Positions 1 through 9,799 of a stretch of DNA of 32,221 nucleotides are shown here, one piece after another; the stretch's first letter is position 1, and every line of letters begins with the position of its first letter. The stretch comes from Larix sibirica (taxonomy: Eukaryota; Streptophyta; Pinopsida; Pinales; Pinaceae): positions 1-32,221 of the forward strand of contig NWUY0304942730.1 in NCBI GenBank assembly GCA_004151065.3, read 5' to 3'. Made by a program: the position numbers and the translations under genes. The notes beneath the pieces are model-generated. The model was not told the DNA's origin. It was given only the letters and a program-made list of their open reading frames with translations, and ran no database searches.

Positions 1-62
1 AAAGGCTTGCTTGACCAAAGGGAGGGCAAGGAAAGGCTTGCTTGACCAAAGGGAGGGCAAGG
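1..62 (+). repeat. Two tandem copies of a 35-nt AAGG-flanked element
   Basis: Positions 1-31 and 32-62 are identical. The full element, seen complete at 29376-29410, is 35 nt, begins AAGGAAAGGC, ends GGGCAAGG and carries AAGG at both termini. In the tandem pair the closing AAGG of the first copy serves as the opening AAGG of the second, so the period is 31 nt. Other copies lie at 29101-29135 (inverted), 29376-29410 and, truncated, about 32139-32162. Known context: Bpu elements of Cycas mitochondria are of similar size and also have AAGG terminal repeats. The core here has no CCTNAGC (Bpu10I) site, so this is at most a relative or an analogue. Confidence 0.85.
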
Positions 63-544
63 TGCAATAAATAACTTTTTTTTTCATACCCCGAGAAAGG
101 TATCATGAGGAATAAAGGTATCATGCTTTAAACCAGCCCAGATCCATTCAGTCAGTCGTCTCTAGCCCCGAAGATATTATACCAGCCCGGAAGAGGGGAT
201 GATATACTGGAAGAGGATATATAGATATACTGGAAATCATTTTAAGCCCGGAATAGGAGGAGATATATCATCATATAGCAGTCAATAACATAGGAGGCTG
301 ACCTTCTGCTGACTGAAAGGGGAAGAAGAGTTGAAAGGGCATTACAAGCCAGTTCGTCCATCGTCCATCGGGCCATCAAGGAGAGGGAATTGAATATTAA
401 TTATTAATTTCATCTTACGAGGATAATTTCATCTTACATGAATCATCTTCTAATGAATACTCTTAATTTCATTATCATTTCATCTTACATCTCCGAAGAA
501 TAGAATTACCCGGAGAAAGGTATCATGAAATATAATTATCCGCT
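63..544. other. Non-genic stretch with small repeats
   Basis: No gene is recognised. The motif AAAGGTATCATG recurs near 96, 113 and 515. The 12-mer ATTTCATCTTAC occurs three times, at 407-418, 426-437 and 477-488. Short CCCGGAA and GATATACTGGAA motifs recur at 185-265. These are typical of micro-repeat-rich intergenic DNA. Confidence 0.5.
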
Positions 545-790
545 GGCAATCTAGCCTGGGGAACAACTTCAATCTGGCATGGCAATCTGGCTAGGAAAAT
601 CTTACTAGGGAAATCTGGTGAATCTGACGGGTAATCTGGAGCTGGGCGGTATGAAGCCGGGTGGTAACCGGGCAAGGGACAATCTGAAGCTGGGCAATCT
701 GGAGCCAGTATGAAGCTGGACAATATGGAGCCGGTATAAAGCTGGGCAATCCGGAGCCGGTATGAAGTGATGAAGCTGGGATTATGCCGC
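545..790 (+). repeat. Degenerate tandem array, GGAGCCGGTATGAAGCTG type
   Basis: About eight imperfect units of roughly 24-30 bp follow each other, with the core GGGCAATCTGGAGCCGGTA followed by TGAAGCTG. The clearest are between 640 and 782. A related patch lies at 7795-7896. The minus strand stays open across the array (a 116-codon frame at 523-873), but its proline and serine-rich, repetitive translation follows from the repeat and is not evidence of a gene. Confidence 0.7.
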
Positions 791-809
791 TTCGACTGAT
801 GCCGGGAAT

Positions 810-1640
810 TATATAATATGTGAATCTTCTGGTGAGACTGGTGATTCTGGGAATGCTGGTGATGCTCTCTCAACTGCTGATTTCACTGCTGCTGTTGGGA
901 ATGAGGAGGCCGGTTACACCAGTGCTTATACAAAGGCTGCTGGGAATAGTGTTTAAGGTTCAAATGCTGATGAAACTGCTTATGGAAAGAATCCTGGTTG
1001 AACTGGTGCTTATGGTGGGAATTACGCTAAAACTGGTGCTGATGGAACTGTTCTGGGAACTGCTGGAAATGGGACTCCTTGTGCTGCTGAAGCTGCTGGA
1101 ATGATCCTGGGAATTCAGCTTATTCTACCGGTGCTGATGGGAAGGCTGCTTATGTTGGCGTTCTTGGTCGTTCTGCTTATTCAACTTATGCTAGGAATTA
1201 TTCCGTGTCTTAGAAATGACCCTGCTCCTCAACTGCTTATGGAACTGCTATGGGAACTTATGCTGGGAATAATGCTCTTGGAACTGAGGAAGCTGGTAAT
1301 CCTTTTGCTCCTGGGAATGAGGAGGCTGGGAATGAGGAAGCCGGTTAGAATTCTTTTGCTTTTGCTGCTTTTGCTGGGCTTCCTTTTGCTTATGGGAATT
1401 CTGTTGATTCTATTGCTCCTGGAAATGAAAAAAAGCTAGTTCAACTGCTTATGGGAATTCAACTGCTTGGCTTGGTTCTGCTGCTTATAATTATCCTGGA
1501 AATGTTGGCTGGTCGTTATGCTTATTTACCTTATTAAACTGCTTCTGGAAATGCTCTTTTAACTGGTGCTTCCGGGGAATACTTAGACTAGTATGGTTCA
1601 GTTGGAAATCCTTTTGTTCCTGGTGCCCCAATGTACCAAT
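810..1640 (+). repeat. GCT-rich triplet-periodic degenerate array (type A), block 1
   Basis: About 830 bp is built from recurring short phrases such as GCTGGGAAT, GGTGCTTAT, TCAACTGCTTAT and GGAACTGCT. In the phase starting with GAA TCT TCT at about 823 it reads as a Gly, Ala, Asn, Thr and Tyr-rich chain (for example TGAYGGNYAKTGADG). That phase is broken by stops and shifts near 1110. The two leucine-rich open frames at 820-1104 and 1101-1439 are other phases of the same repeat and are not genes. The same phrases occur at 5890-7185, 31967-32100 and on the minus strand at 12235-13915. I cannot tell whether the source was a repetitive protein gene or a minisatellite; the in-frame stops argue that it codes for nothing now. 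Confidence 0.75.
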
Positions 1641-2660
1641 TAAATCGCTACTAAATGGCTACTAATGGCAACCTAATGGATTCAATGTAAATAGCTTCTA
1701 GTAGCTGCTTCTTTCTGAACAAATTAAATAGCTGTCTGGCTTTACAAATTGAAATGAAATGCTATTTCTATAAAAGTACGGATGTAGACAACAACTGGGA
1801 AAAAGAGAAATGATTTGTTGTATTTTTGGAAAGAGAAATTAGCTTTCTAGCGAAAATAACAAATTGATGATATTTATATAGCAAAAATCATCGGTTTGGA
1901 GGGGTAAACTGCTGGGACCTATCGGGGTGTCATAATGAGCTATAAACAGCTCGCAAACGGCCGTAGACGAGCGAGTTTAATTTGCACACTTATTCAGCAA
2001 ATTGAATCAATGGCTGTTTAGTTCCAATGGCAACTGTTGGCAACTAGTGGCACCAATGAATTGCCTCTGTTGCCTATCTGTTCTAAGAGACTCTCTCTTA
2101 TTGGCAGGTTGACTGACTCTTATTAATTGTCTTGGTTGCCCTATAACTCCAATAGCTTCAATTGCAGTTGAATTGCAGTTGGTTGCTGGCAGTCTAGCTT
2201 GAATAGCTGTTGTACTGGCTTTACAAATGTAATGAAACTTGTAGTTATATTAAATGTAGTAGTTGTTTGTTCTAGCTTGCCTATTGGTTGACTCTTATTG
2301 GCAGGCTGACTGGCAAGCTCTACTAATGAAATGAAATATCTGTCTGTTCTAGCTTGCCTTATGCGGGTACCACATATTTACTTATTGAGTATCATGTTAC
2401 CACTGATGAGCCCTGCTTAGACCAGTTTGAATTTAGAACCAACCCTCTAGCAGAATAAAAGGACTGGGAAGTCTATCTATATAGTGTGTTTTTCTTGCCC
2501 TAAGGCCATTAGATAGAGACTATTAGCTTCCAAGTAGTACTACTCTCCTAATGCCATAAGATTGCATATTCAGTAGATATGCGATATCATTCAACCACCC
2601 TTCTGGGCATGCTTCGTAAACTGCTTATGGAATTTAGACTGGTTCAAGTGCTTAAAAATA
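1641..2660. other. Non-genic stretch with scattered direct repeats
   Basis: No gene is recognised. Short phrases recur: TTATTGGCAGG followed by TTGACTG or CTGACTG near 2100 and 2297, TCTAGCTTGCC near 2273 and 2347, GGCTTTACAAAT near 1738 and 2218, and TGGCAACT near 2027-2043. A 12-bp region around 1946-1975 (GCTCG and CGAGC) can form a weak hairpin. It looks like eroded short tandem repeats. Confidence 0.45.
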
Positions 2661-3030
2661 AAGAAGAGAAAGAAGAAAAATACCTTCGCAGGATGCTGCC
2701 GATAAGAAAATGAAGCTCCCGACAATCAATCATATTCATGTCATTCCGTGTCCTCAATCTCATCATTCGTTATCATCCCTCCAGCCCCTTGTCTCGCTCG
2801 TTTTTATATCTCTCATTGAAACTCGTCGATTCCGCTTTTCATTTTTAAGGTGCACCATCGCCTTTCACCATCCAGGTGCTTTCGAATTCCCTCCAGCTTC
2901 CATGGTAAATTGCATAGATAAATCAGCATGGGTGGATATTATTATTCTTATATATGTAATATCCATGTAGCGTTGATCGCATTGTCGAGTGGTCGAACCT
3001 ACAGCTTTGACCAATGTAGCGTATTTTTAT
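2661..3030. other. Unassigned stretch with an 86-codon open frame
   Basis: A plus-strand open frame of 86 codons runs at 2710-2970. Its translation has a His and Pro-rich start and a hydrophobic end (DIIILIYVISM), and resembles no family I know. In DNA this full of repeats an open frame of this length is expected by chance, so I do not call a gene. Confidence 0.3.
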
Positions 3031-3263
3031 CATTTCGGTAACTAGCCAGGGCCAAGGAAGTGGTGCATAAAGTCAAGCCAGGAAAACAAATAGTGAACTC
3101 CATAGAAGATCTTACCTTACGAAGTGTTCCTCTAACGTATTATCTCATTCATTTCGTTAACTAGAGCCCCACCACCAGATGAGTCTACTTAAAGCCAAGG
3201 AAAAAGAAAATAATGACATATATTACTCCCTCCATAGAACCATCCTCTTACCTTATCTAACGA
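3031..3263 (+). repeat. Diverged direct duplication, about 115 bp unit
   Basis: Two diverged copies, about 3031-3135 and 3147-3263, share in order TCATTTCGTTAACTAG (with one change), AAGCCAAGGAAA-like sequence, CTCCATAGAA, and CTTACCTTA followed by CGAAG. A further copy of the TAACTAGAG and AGCCCCACCA part lies inverted at about 3666-3705. Confidence 0.55.
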
Positions 3264-5395
3264 AGCGGAACGGCCTTCCAATGCCTTATTTATCAATGAC
3301 CTAACGGACCTACCCTTTGCTAATCGGGTCTTTAGAAGTAAACCCTACAGCTACTTATCCTTACGTCACGAAGCAAAGATGTAAACCCCCATTCAACCCT
3401 TAGGTAACAAATAAGTAAACCCTCTATCTTTCTCTTGCGGGAATATCTATCTATACATATCTATACTCTCAACCTATTGTGACCCTTACCCGCAAATACA
3501 GCAAATTTGGATTGACAAGACCGTCCTGACTGAGCTAAGGGAAGGCCCTGAGAAAGAAAGCCCAGGTCCGTTGGGACAAGAGTTCGTTCATTTCGTTGGG
3601 ATAATACTTTTTTGTTAACTAAGGTGATCCTTTTCATTGTCGCGAAATTACTTATATAATATCTATGGAGTTTGGTGGGGCTCTATTCTATCTCTAGTTA
3701 CTGAAATGATACAAGTCAATACGTGAATCTTGTAAATCTTCCCTATTTTCTTCCTTCCCTTGCTTGGCCTTATGCTATCCCTAGTGAAATTAGACGATTA
3801 AATACGTTCTGAGTTAGCGTGGTCACCGTATAGTGGAAAGATGCCGTCACAGGCCGAGCCATCTTTCAAATTCATAATGTCCAATGCGTTCAATGCTTTT
3901 TATTTTAAGGCATGGGGAAACTATCATGTAAGTAAGCGATTTCTTGGCTTCCTTCCGAGAGCGAACCGAAGATGCTGGGCTCAAAAAATAGCTCAGCTCA
4001 CTCAATACCACCACCTGCTTATGGGTGCGAAGGCTCAACCTTGCTACTTCGGCGAAATCAGATAGAAATGGAAGGATAACTGCTGTTGAATCAGCTAGCA
4101 ATGAGAGTTCTGAAGCTATAACAGGCTTTGCTTGTGGCAGATTTTTGCTCGGATTGGCACTCTTGTGGCTAGATTAGCTCGGCTCGGATCATTTTCTTGT
4201 GCTGGGCGCGGAATCTCGGAGTTGTGTTTGGCATATTGACTTGTTCACTTAGAAAATAAAGTAAACCTTGTGTATCTGGCGTAGCATATAGAATATGGAA
4301 TTCAGATCGCTCTACCTTATTGAAACAGAATAATGGGGCTTTGATGCACCTATTTTTTTATTAGAAAGAGCTTTTCTGCTTGCTGCTTTTCCTTCGGGTT
4401 TTTATTCCGGCCTTGGCACCTTTTACGACTTTATGGGGAGAGGTGGAAGTTCAGTACTCTACTATTCCCACCCTCCCAGCGAAGATTCGACTCTCACTAT
4501 ACTCTACTATTCCCGGCCGGGGGTGGGTCTGTCTAAGATACGTATCAAACACTCACTGCGATTGATAAGCGGCGAATTGTTGCTAGGGATTGAGTCTCGC
4601 GCCATTAATCGCCCCCGATCCACGAGTGGAATGAAACGCCTATATTGATCGTACCCTCCGATCGATCCGACCTATCATTGGAGCCTCCTCCCACTGGACT
4701 GAGAGCTCCTACCGGGCGCACGATAGATGGTAAGGGCTGAAGGCCGGCTTGCTTGCTTGGCTGGAACTATTCTTTCCCGTTCGCCTGGGTTGGATAGAAT
4801 ATCTAGATCCGTTGGGAACTGCAACTATTCAATCGGCGAGATAGAGTGTTGTGCAATACGATCTGGCGGGCGATGACAAAGAAATATATTGGACGAAGGG
4901 AGATTCCGAGCATTCATCACAAAGACCGGCGACCCACCCTTTACTAACAACGCCTGGGTCGAGACGGCGGCGAAAGCGACGAATACTACAGTGGGGATGA
5001 GCCGGGCGTAACCATTTTGCTATTCCCCTTTCCCTCTGCTGTCAAATTGGGTTGTCGGTCATACGACGGAACAAGCACCGGACAGTCACAACCTTCTGGG
5101 ACTAGCCTTCTTTCCCACCCGAATTTAGAACCTGGTAACCTAGCATCCTCACCCATTGAACCATAGTACCTAGCTTCCCTTCGCTCGCGTCCGAACCCGT
5201 TGGATCGATATCCAGTTCCACCAACGGCAGAGATAGTTGGATAGGTACCCCCAGCAGTAGCTTCAGCTGCTTACCTTGAACCAATTGGAATAACACTACC
5301 CATATAGGTTAAGGCGAGGTGGCAGCAGAAAAAGTTATAAGTTAATGAACCAACCAGTGAGTTTCAAATAGGTTCAGTGGATCCAAGAAACGTCC
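3264..5395. other. Unassigned intergenic DNA
   Basis: No gene, tRNA or rRNA is recognised across about 2.1 kb. Short open frames occur at 3841-4065 (plus), 3847-4101 (minus), 4380-4648 and 5102-5296 (minus), and none resembles a known protein. TACTCTACTATTCCC occurs twice, at about 4455 and 4499. The minus strand of 5100-5290 reads as a Gly-rich chain in one phase (TAGGTYPTISAVGGTGY) and may be a weak, decayed block of the GCT-rich family. The GC-rich patch at 4560-4990 has an organellar look but I cannot assign it. Confidence 0.4.
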
Positions 5396-5398
5396 TTA

Positions 5399-5761
5399 AA
5401 TGCGATTCTAGAGCTATCAACCCCTTTGTTGGCCCGGGTGGAGACATAATATTCCACCAGGTTAGTAAACGGCAATTTTATTAAGTAAAGTAGATGACTC
5501 ATAGATAGCATTTCTTGTAATTTCCCCAATCGTTTTTCCATCCGCTCCTGCCTGGTCTTCTTTTTATAAAGTAGGAATCTATCCTAGCCCTGCTGGTTGG
5601 AATAGTTCTTGAATAAAAGCGTATTAAATGTTATTTGAGAGCTAGAAAACGCGTTGTTGGCCTGGGTCGAGGATAAATACCACCTCGATCTGTAACTGGC
5701 GATTTTATTTAGTAAAGTTGATGGCTGAGAGCATTTCCATTTCATTCTCAATCGTTTCATC
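5399..5761 (+). repeat. Diverged direct duplication, about 135 bp unit
   Basis: Copies at about 5399-5540 and 5627-5761 share, in order, GAGCTA, GTTGGCC followed by GGGT, a purine stretch, CCACC, GTAA followed by CTGGC or CGGC, ATTTTATT, AGTAAAGT, GATGACTC or GATGGCTG, AGCATTTC and CAATCGTTT. The copies are perhaps 70 percent identical by eye. There is no open frame of note in either. Confidence 0.6.
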
Positions 5762-5774
5762 TATAATGTAAATG

Positions 5775-5835
5775 AAATTGCGGCTGGTAGTGGCAACTGG
5801 TGGCCCTCTGGTGGCAACTGGTAGCCCCAATGAAA
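5775..5835 (+). repeat. Short tandem repeat, GGTGGCAACT core
   Basis: Three imperfect units containing TGGTGGCAACTGG or TAGTGGCAACTGG follow one another. The same TGGCAACT word appears in the stretch near 2020-2050, which suggests a shared origin. Confidence 0.55.
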
Positions 5836-5889
5836 TGACAGTTGGTTGTCTGTTATTGACACTAATTTACACTAATCAATTTCTTTTTA

Positions 5890-7185
5890 TTAAACTTTTG
5901 CTGCTTGGCCTGGTCCTCCTTGTTCTGGTTTTGCTGGTAATTAATCTGGAATTGCTTGTTGTTACGCTGGGAATCCTGGTTCGGTTGCTGCTGGGCACCT
6001 ACTAGACTTCTTACTCCTCCATAGCCGCAGCTGGGAATTATGCTTATGCCTTTTCATTTTATGCTGGGAACGCTCCGAGTTCAATTGCTTCTTCAAATGC
6101 GAGTTAAACTGGTGCTTATTAAACTTGTGCTTATGGATATTATACTGGTTTCACTTTTGACTTATTGGGATGCTAGGACAAATCTGCTTTACCCTTATCC
6201 TGCTACTTATACTGCTTATTTCAATTAGATTGGTACTGCTAGGAATCATACTGCTTAAACTCGCTGTTTAGACTGGTGCTTCTTAAGCTGGTGCTACTTA
6301 TGCTGAGGATACTTTTGCTCTTCCTGGGAATGCTGTTAGTTCAACTTATGCCGGGAATTCTATTGGGACTTTCGCTCCTTAAGCTGCTTATGGAAATTAT
6401 CCTGGTGAGACTGGTACTTATGGGGATGCTTTTGGTTAAACTGCTCTTGGAAATGCTATGGCAAATTAGGTTGGGAAGAATTATGCTGCTTAAACTGCTC
6501 CTGTAAATGATGCTCGTTCAACTGCTGCTGGAAATGCTATTGGGACTGCTCTTGTAATTGCTGCTGGAAATTAGACTATAACTGTTCCGGGAACTGAGGA
6601 AGCTGGGAACAATGCTGGGAATTATTCTGCTGCTTCAATTGATGCTCGGACTACTGCTGTTCCTAGTACTGCTTGGGCGGCTTATGCTGCTAGTTCAAAT
6701 TATGATGCTTGGACCGGTGGTTCTGCTGGTTCAAATGATTATGGAAATAATAATGCTGATGAAATTGATTCTGCTACTGCTTATTCTGGTCCTCCTACCG
6801 CTTCTGCTGGGGAAATAATGCTGCCAGGAATGAGGCTGGTCTTTCTTTCTTGTGCTGCTTGCGCTGGAAATTATGCTACCGGGAATGATGATGCCGGGAA
6901 TATTGTTGGTTCAATTATTACTGCTGCTAGGAATTATGCCAATTCTGCTGGTTTGAATGCGGATGGGAATTATGCTCCTTCAATTGGTTATGCTGTGATG
7001 TTAATGAAATTGGCGTTATTGGTCGTTATGCTGCTGGTGGGACTGCTGGTGGTTCAACTGATTATGCTGGGAATTATGCTCCTTTCCTTCCTTCAACTGC
7101 TTATTTCAATCCGGTAACTTATGCACTTCTGCTTGGAATCAAACTGCTGGGAAGAATTATGCCTCAACTGGTGGCTAATTAAAGT
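5890..7185 (+). repeat. GCT-rich triplet-periodic degenerate array (type A), block 2
   Basis: This is the longest and clearest type A block, about 1.3 kb. Typical phrases are GCTGGGAATTATGCT, GGTGCTTATG, TCAACTGCT and TTAAACTGCTC. At 6845-7010 one phase reads as CAGNYATGNDDAGN, then ARNYANSAG and DGNYAPSIGYA, a quasi-repeat of Gly-Asn-Tyr-Ala every 6-12 residues. Elsewhere the phase shifts every 50-200 bp and stops occur, often as TAA inside GGTTAAACTG. The leucine-rich open frames at 5772-6005, 6276-6506, 6612-6818 and 6818-7117 are other phases. The segment at 6968-6988 nearly matches the reverse complement of 12395-12416. Confidence 0.8.
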
Positions 7186-7240
7186 GTAGAAAGCTAATTG
7201 AAGTGTAGACGCTTACCCGGACAGCTTAACAACACGATAT

Positions 7241-7640
7241 CTGCTTAAAGAAAAGCAACAAAAGCCTCTCCCCTAAGCCTCCCATCCTTAACATCTAATA
7301 AAGCCTTCCCCAGCGAAATTCCCTAGCCTTACTCTTCCCTTCCCTAAACTTCCCTAAACAGCCTTACTCTTCCCCAGCTTAACAACAGCCTTAACATCTA
7401 ATAAAGCCTAAACTTCCCTTACCCGCCTTACCCTTACTCTTCCCCAGCTTCGATCAAAGAACTTCCCCAGCTTAACAACAGCCTGAACATCTAACATCTG
7501 CTTCCTGCCTTGGGACCCTCAACAGCCTTCACAACAACATCTGCTTCCTGCCTTGGGACCCTCCTTGTTCGATCAAAGAACAGCAACAAAAGCCTCTCCC
7601 CTAAGCCTTACTTACTCCCATCCTTAACATATATTTATGG
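7241..7640 (+). repeat. Shuffled cluster of short direct repeats, CT-rich
   Basis: Several words of 11-27 bp each occur two or more times in rearranged order. An AGCAACAAAAGCCTCTCCCC block occurs near 7254 and 7582, CTTCCCCAGCTTAACAACAG near 7370 and 7462, ATCTGCTTCCTGCCTTGGGA near 7495 and 7540, TTAACATCTAATAAAGCC near 7288 and 7391, and CGATCAAAGAAC near 7451 and 7569. The order differs between copies, so this is a mosaic and not a simple tandem array. Confidence 0.75.
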
Positions 7641-7794
7641 GCAAGAGGACATCTGGCACATCTTGATCCTTTATTCACAACATCTATTTACGGTAGTCAC
7701 ATCAGCCCAGCCTTTCATCCCACCTTAGCCATTTGGAGTCCTATACGAAGTATAGAGGGTTTGAAAGCCCCTTGAAGCCACAGCCTAAACTATG

Positions 7795-7896
7795 CAAAGG
7801 GACTCTGGAGCCGGTATTAAGTGTGGAAGAAGCTGATGAAGCTGGGGACTCTGGAACCGGTATGAAGTTAAGTTAAGCTGGGCCTCTGGAGCTGAG
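7795..7896 (+). repeat. Second GGAGCCGGTATGAAGCTG-type patch
   Basis: Three imperfect units contain ACTCTGGAGCCGGTATTAAG, ACTCTGGAACCGGTATGAAG and CCTCTGGAGCTG, separated by AAGCTG. They are related to the array at 545-790, about 7 kb away and in the same orientation. Confidence 0.65.
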
Positions 7897-8741
7897 GGAC
7901 GGCCCTATTTTCTTTCCTCCTTACACGCACAGACATCAGATGCATGCCCTCGGGAATCCATTAGGTCCATTTCGGGTGGGTTCTCACAGGCTCCGGGTTG
8001 AGACTGATCACCACCTTCAGCGATCGAATGGAATCTGCCAACTTTGTCACTTAAAGGAGCCAGAGACAAGGGTACTTCTAATTTTCTGAAGCTCCCCGAG
8101 TCTGGAAATACGCAGTGATAGCCCGACCAGAGATGCCTTGCTCTCTTCGTGCGAGAGGTGTTGGGGTACAAATCTTAGTCTTTACAGGTCCCGCCTCAGC
8201 CGGAGGTCCTCAGGAGGATCACCTCATATTTTCCAGTTTCCCCCTCCGATTGGAGCAACAAACGACAAGCAAAGACCAGGATAGATACCTCAGAACTCAA
8301 GATCAGTAAGGCCTCGTGTTGGGATGGGATGGGATAAAATAGGATGATGGGTGGGACCAGCCGTCTCACTGCGAGGAGGAGGGATATGGAGGGATGCCCT
8401 GACAAACAAAGCCAGCCAGAATATCCTTCCTTTAGAATACTTGCCTTTATAAATCTTAGGACATTAGGGCACTGCTTACTTAGAACTTATCTTATCAGGA
8501 CCGGATCAACCAACCTTACAACTTACTTCATCTATGCCCCAGCCTATAATCTTATTCCTATGGAGCAGAGCCTTTGGTTGGACCGCTTTCCTTACAGCTT
8601 TCACAGGCTTCAATCACACTTATTGAGGAATCTCAGTTGTAGCAGTAGCAGCATAGCATGTTCTCTTACTCAGTCTATTTACCTTTACTGAAGTGCATTG
8701 GCCACCTGTTCATACTTTAATTACCGCTTAAACTACTTAGG
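7897..8741. other. Unassigned stretch with two medium open frames
   Basis: A minus-strand frame of 88 codons (7905-8171) and a plus-strand frame of 115 codons (8344-8691) are open. The second is one of the longest frames in the window and lacks an obvious repeat origin, but its translation (Leu, Ser and Arg-rich, no recognisable motif) matches nothing I know. The GGGATGGGAT repeats near 8320 are simple sequence. The stretch lies just downstream, in LINE orientation, of the reverse transcriptase remnant at 8742-9125, so it could hold unrecognisably decayed LINE sequence. Confidence 0.35.
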
Positions 8742-9125
8742 AGATGGAAGGAGTGAGTGCTGCCTGTCTTCATGTTGTGTACCAGTTCGTGGGCAGCTAT
8801 TATTCCATCCAAGATCTGTCTGCCACTTACATAGCCTCCTGCTCTTGATAGATTCTATTGTCAATGAGAGGCTTTAGTCTGTTTGCAGTCACTTTATATA
8901 TACCTTTATAAACCACATTGCATAGAGCGATCGGTTTGAATTAATCAGGAGTATTGGCCTGGTTCTCTTTCAGAATGAAGGCAAGGAAGGTGGCATTTAT
9001 AGGGCCTGCATAATGCTACCTGAGGCTTTAGAATCCTCAACCACAGCCCAGAGCTCCTCTCCTATGACATTCCAGAATTCAACAAGGAATAATCACCCCG
9101 GGAACCATAATGGGGCCTTAGCTTT
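8742..9125 (-). pseudogene. LINE (non-LTR retrotransposon) reverse transcriptase fragment
   Basis: Read on the minus strand from about 9120 downward, the sequence gives the succession expected of the N-terminal half of a plant L1-type reverse transcriptase. First comes a Lys-Ala-Pro start (KAP, where the family usually has KAPGPDGF) with EFWNVIGEELW shortly after. Then comes FKPIALCNVVYK, the counterpart of the family's RPISLCNV block, followed by ANRLKPLIDNRI. Finally GYVSGRQILDGIIAAHEL (about 8774-8835) corresponds to the family's FVPGR...DNILIAHE block. At least two frameshifts and several in-frame stops (TGA after FPG, TAA before FKPI) break it. The catalytic YADD region is not visible, so the copy is truncated and dead. 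Such insertions are usual in nuclear DNA and occur as transferred fragments in large plant mitochondrial genomes. I am confident of the family and less so of the edges. Confidence 0.8.
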
Positions 9126-9174
9126 TTTAGATAATGGAGCTATAGGTTTAGTTCCTTTAATGGTGACTTAGTGG

Positions 9175-9275
9175 TTGTCGCAATAAATTACTGCGCTGTC
9201 GCAATAAATGGCCATTTTCTTAAGGAGATTGTTGCATTTTGTCGCAATAGTTTAAATAGTTGTCGCAATTGTTGC
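9175..9275 (+). repeat. Short tandem repeat, TGTCGCAATA core
   Basis: TGTCGCAATAAAT or close variants occur at about 9177, 9196, 9239 and 9261, with TTGTTGCA variants between them. Spacing is irregular (19-43 bp). Confidence 0.6.
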
Positions 9276-9287
9276 ACTAATTGAAAT

Positions 9288-9736
9288 CAGTAAGATTACT
9301 CTCCTTACCTTAATGGCGTAGCTGTGGTCATAAGAGCCTAGATATGAACGAGTGAATTGAATGCTTGGCCTCCTAGGAGTGAATGTATAGCCCTCTAAGA
9401 GCGTCTGAATCAATAGGGAGGTTGTATGCAATAGGTAGTTCTGAGATTCTAGGAACTTTCTTTTAAGGAAAGACCTACTCCAAAGGATAGGTGCGCTGGT
9501 GGACCCTTGCCTCAGATAAAGGAGCCTCACAAGGGCTTTAATTGCCTAAATAGGTTGCGTTTCAAAGGCCTCCTTAATGGATGATCCAAACTCTAATAGA
9601 AGGGCTTTAAGGGCTGTTCAATCCGTAAGATGTATCCCCTTACCTTAAGTGGCATAGCCTAATAAGAGCCTGGAAAGGAATATGAAAGCATGGACCTCTA
9701 AGAGTGAATACATAGGCCTCTAAGAGTGTATGAAGG
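9288..9736 (+). repeat. Diverged direct duplication, about 115-120 bp unit
   Basis: Copies at about 9288-9410 and 9623-9736 share, in order, CCTTACCTTAA, TGGC followed by GTAGC or ATAGC, ATAAGAGCCT, GGCCTC or GGACCTC, AGGAGTGAAT or AGAGTGAAT, and CCTCTAAGAG. Within each copy the AGAGTGAAT and CTCTAAGAG words are themselves a short internal repeat. The stretch between them (9411-9622) has no gene; AAGGGCTTTAA occurs at about 9531 and 9601. Confidence 0.6.
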
Positions 9737-9799
9737 TCGCATTTCAAGTAATTACACTAAGGCAGGCATTCCCCTAGCATCCCCACCTTCCTCCAGCAT

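Noticed and set aside
523-873. 116-codon minus-strand frame as a gene
   Set aside because: It spans the GGAGCCGGTATGAAG tandem array and its Pro and Ser repeats simply mirror the DNA repeat.
820-1439. Two leucine-rich open frames as membrane protein genes
   Set aside because: They are out-of-phase readings of the GCT-rich repeat (CTG, CTT and TTG codons), and the same happens at 5772-7117, 11151-11426 and 12311-12517. The apparent transmembrane character is an artefact.
7241-7640. CRISPR-like array
   Set aside because: The repeated words are of different lengths, shuffled, and not separated by unique spacers of constant size.
9325-9340. CATAAGAG word as a plant mitochondrial promoter (CATAAGAGA-like)
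   Set aside because: It is a single incomplete match within a duplicated non-genic repeat and has no gene downstream.
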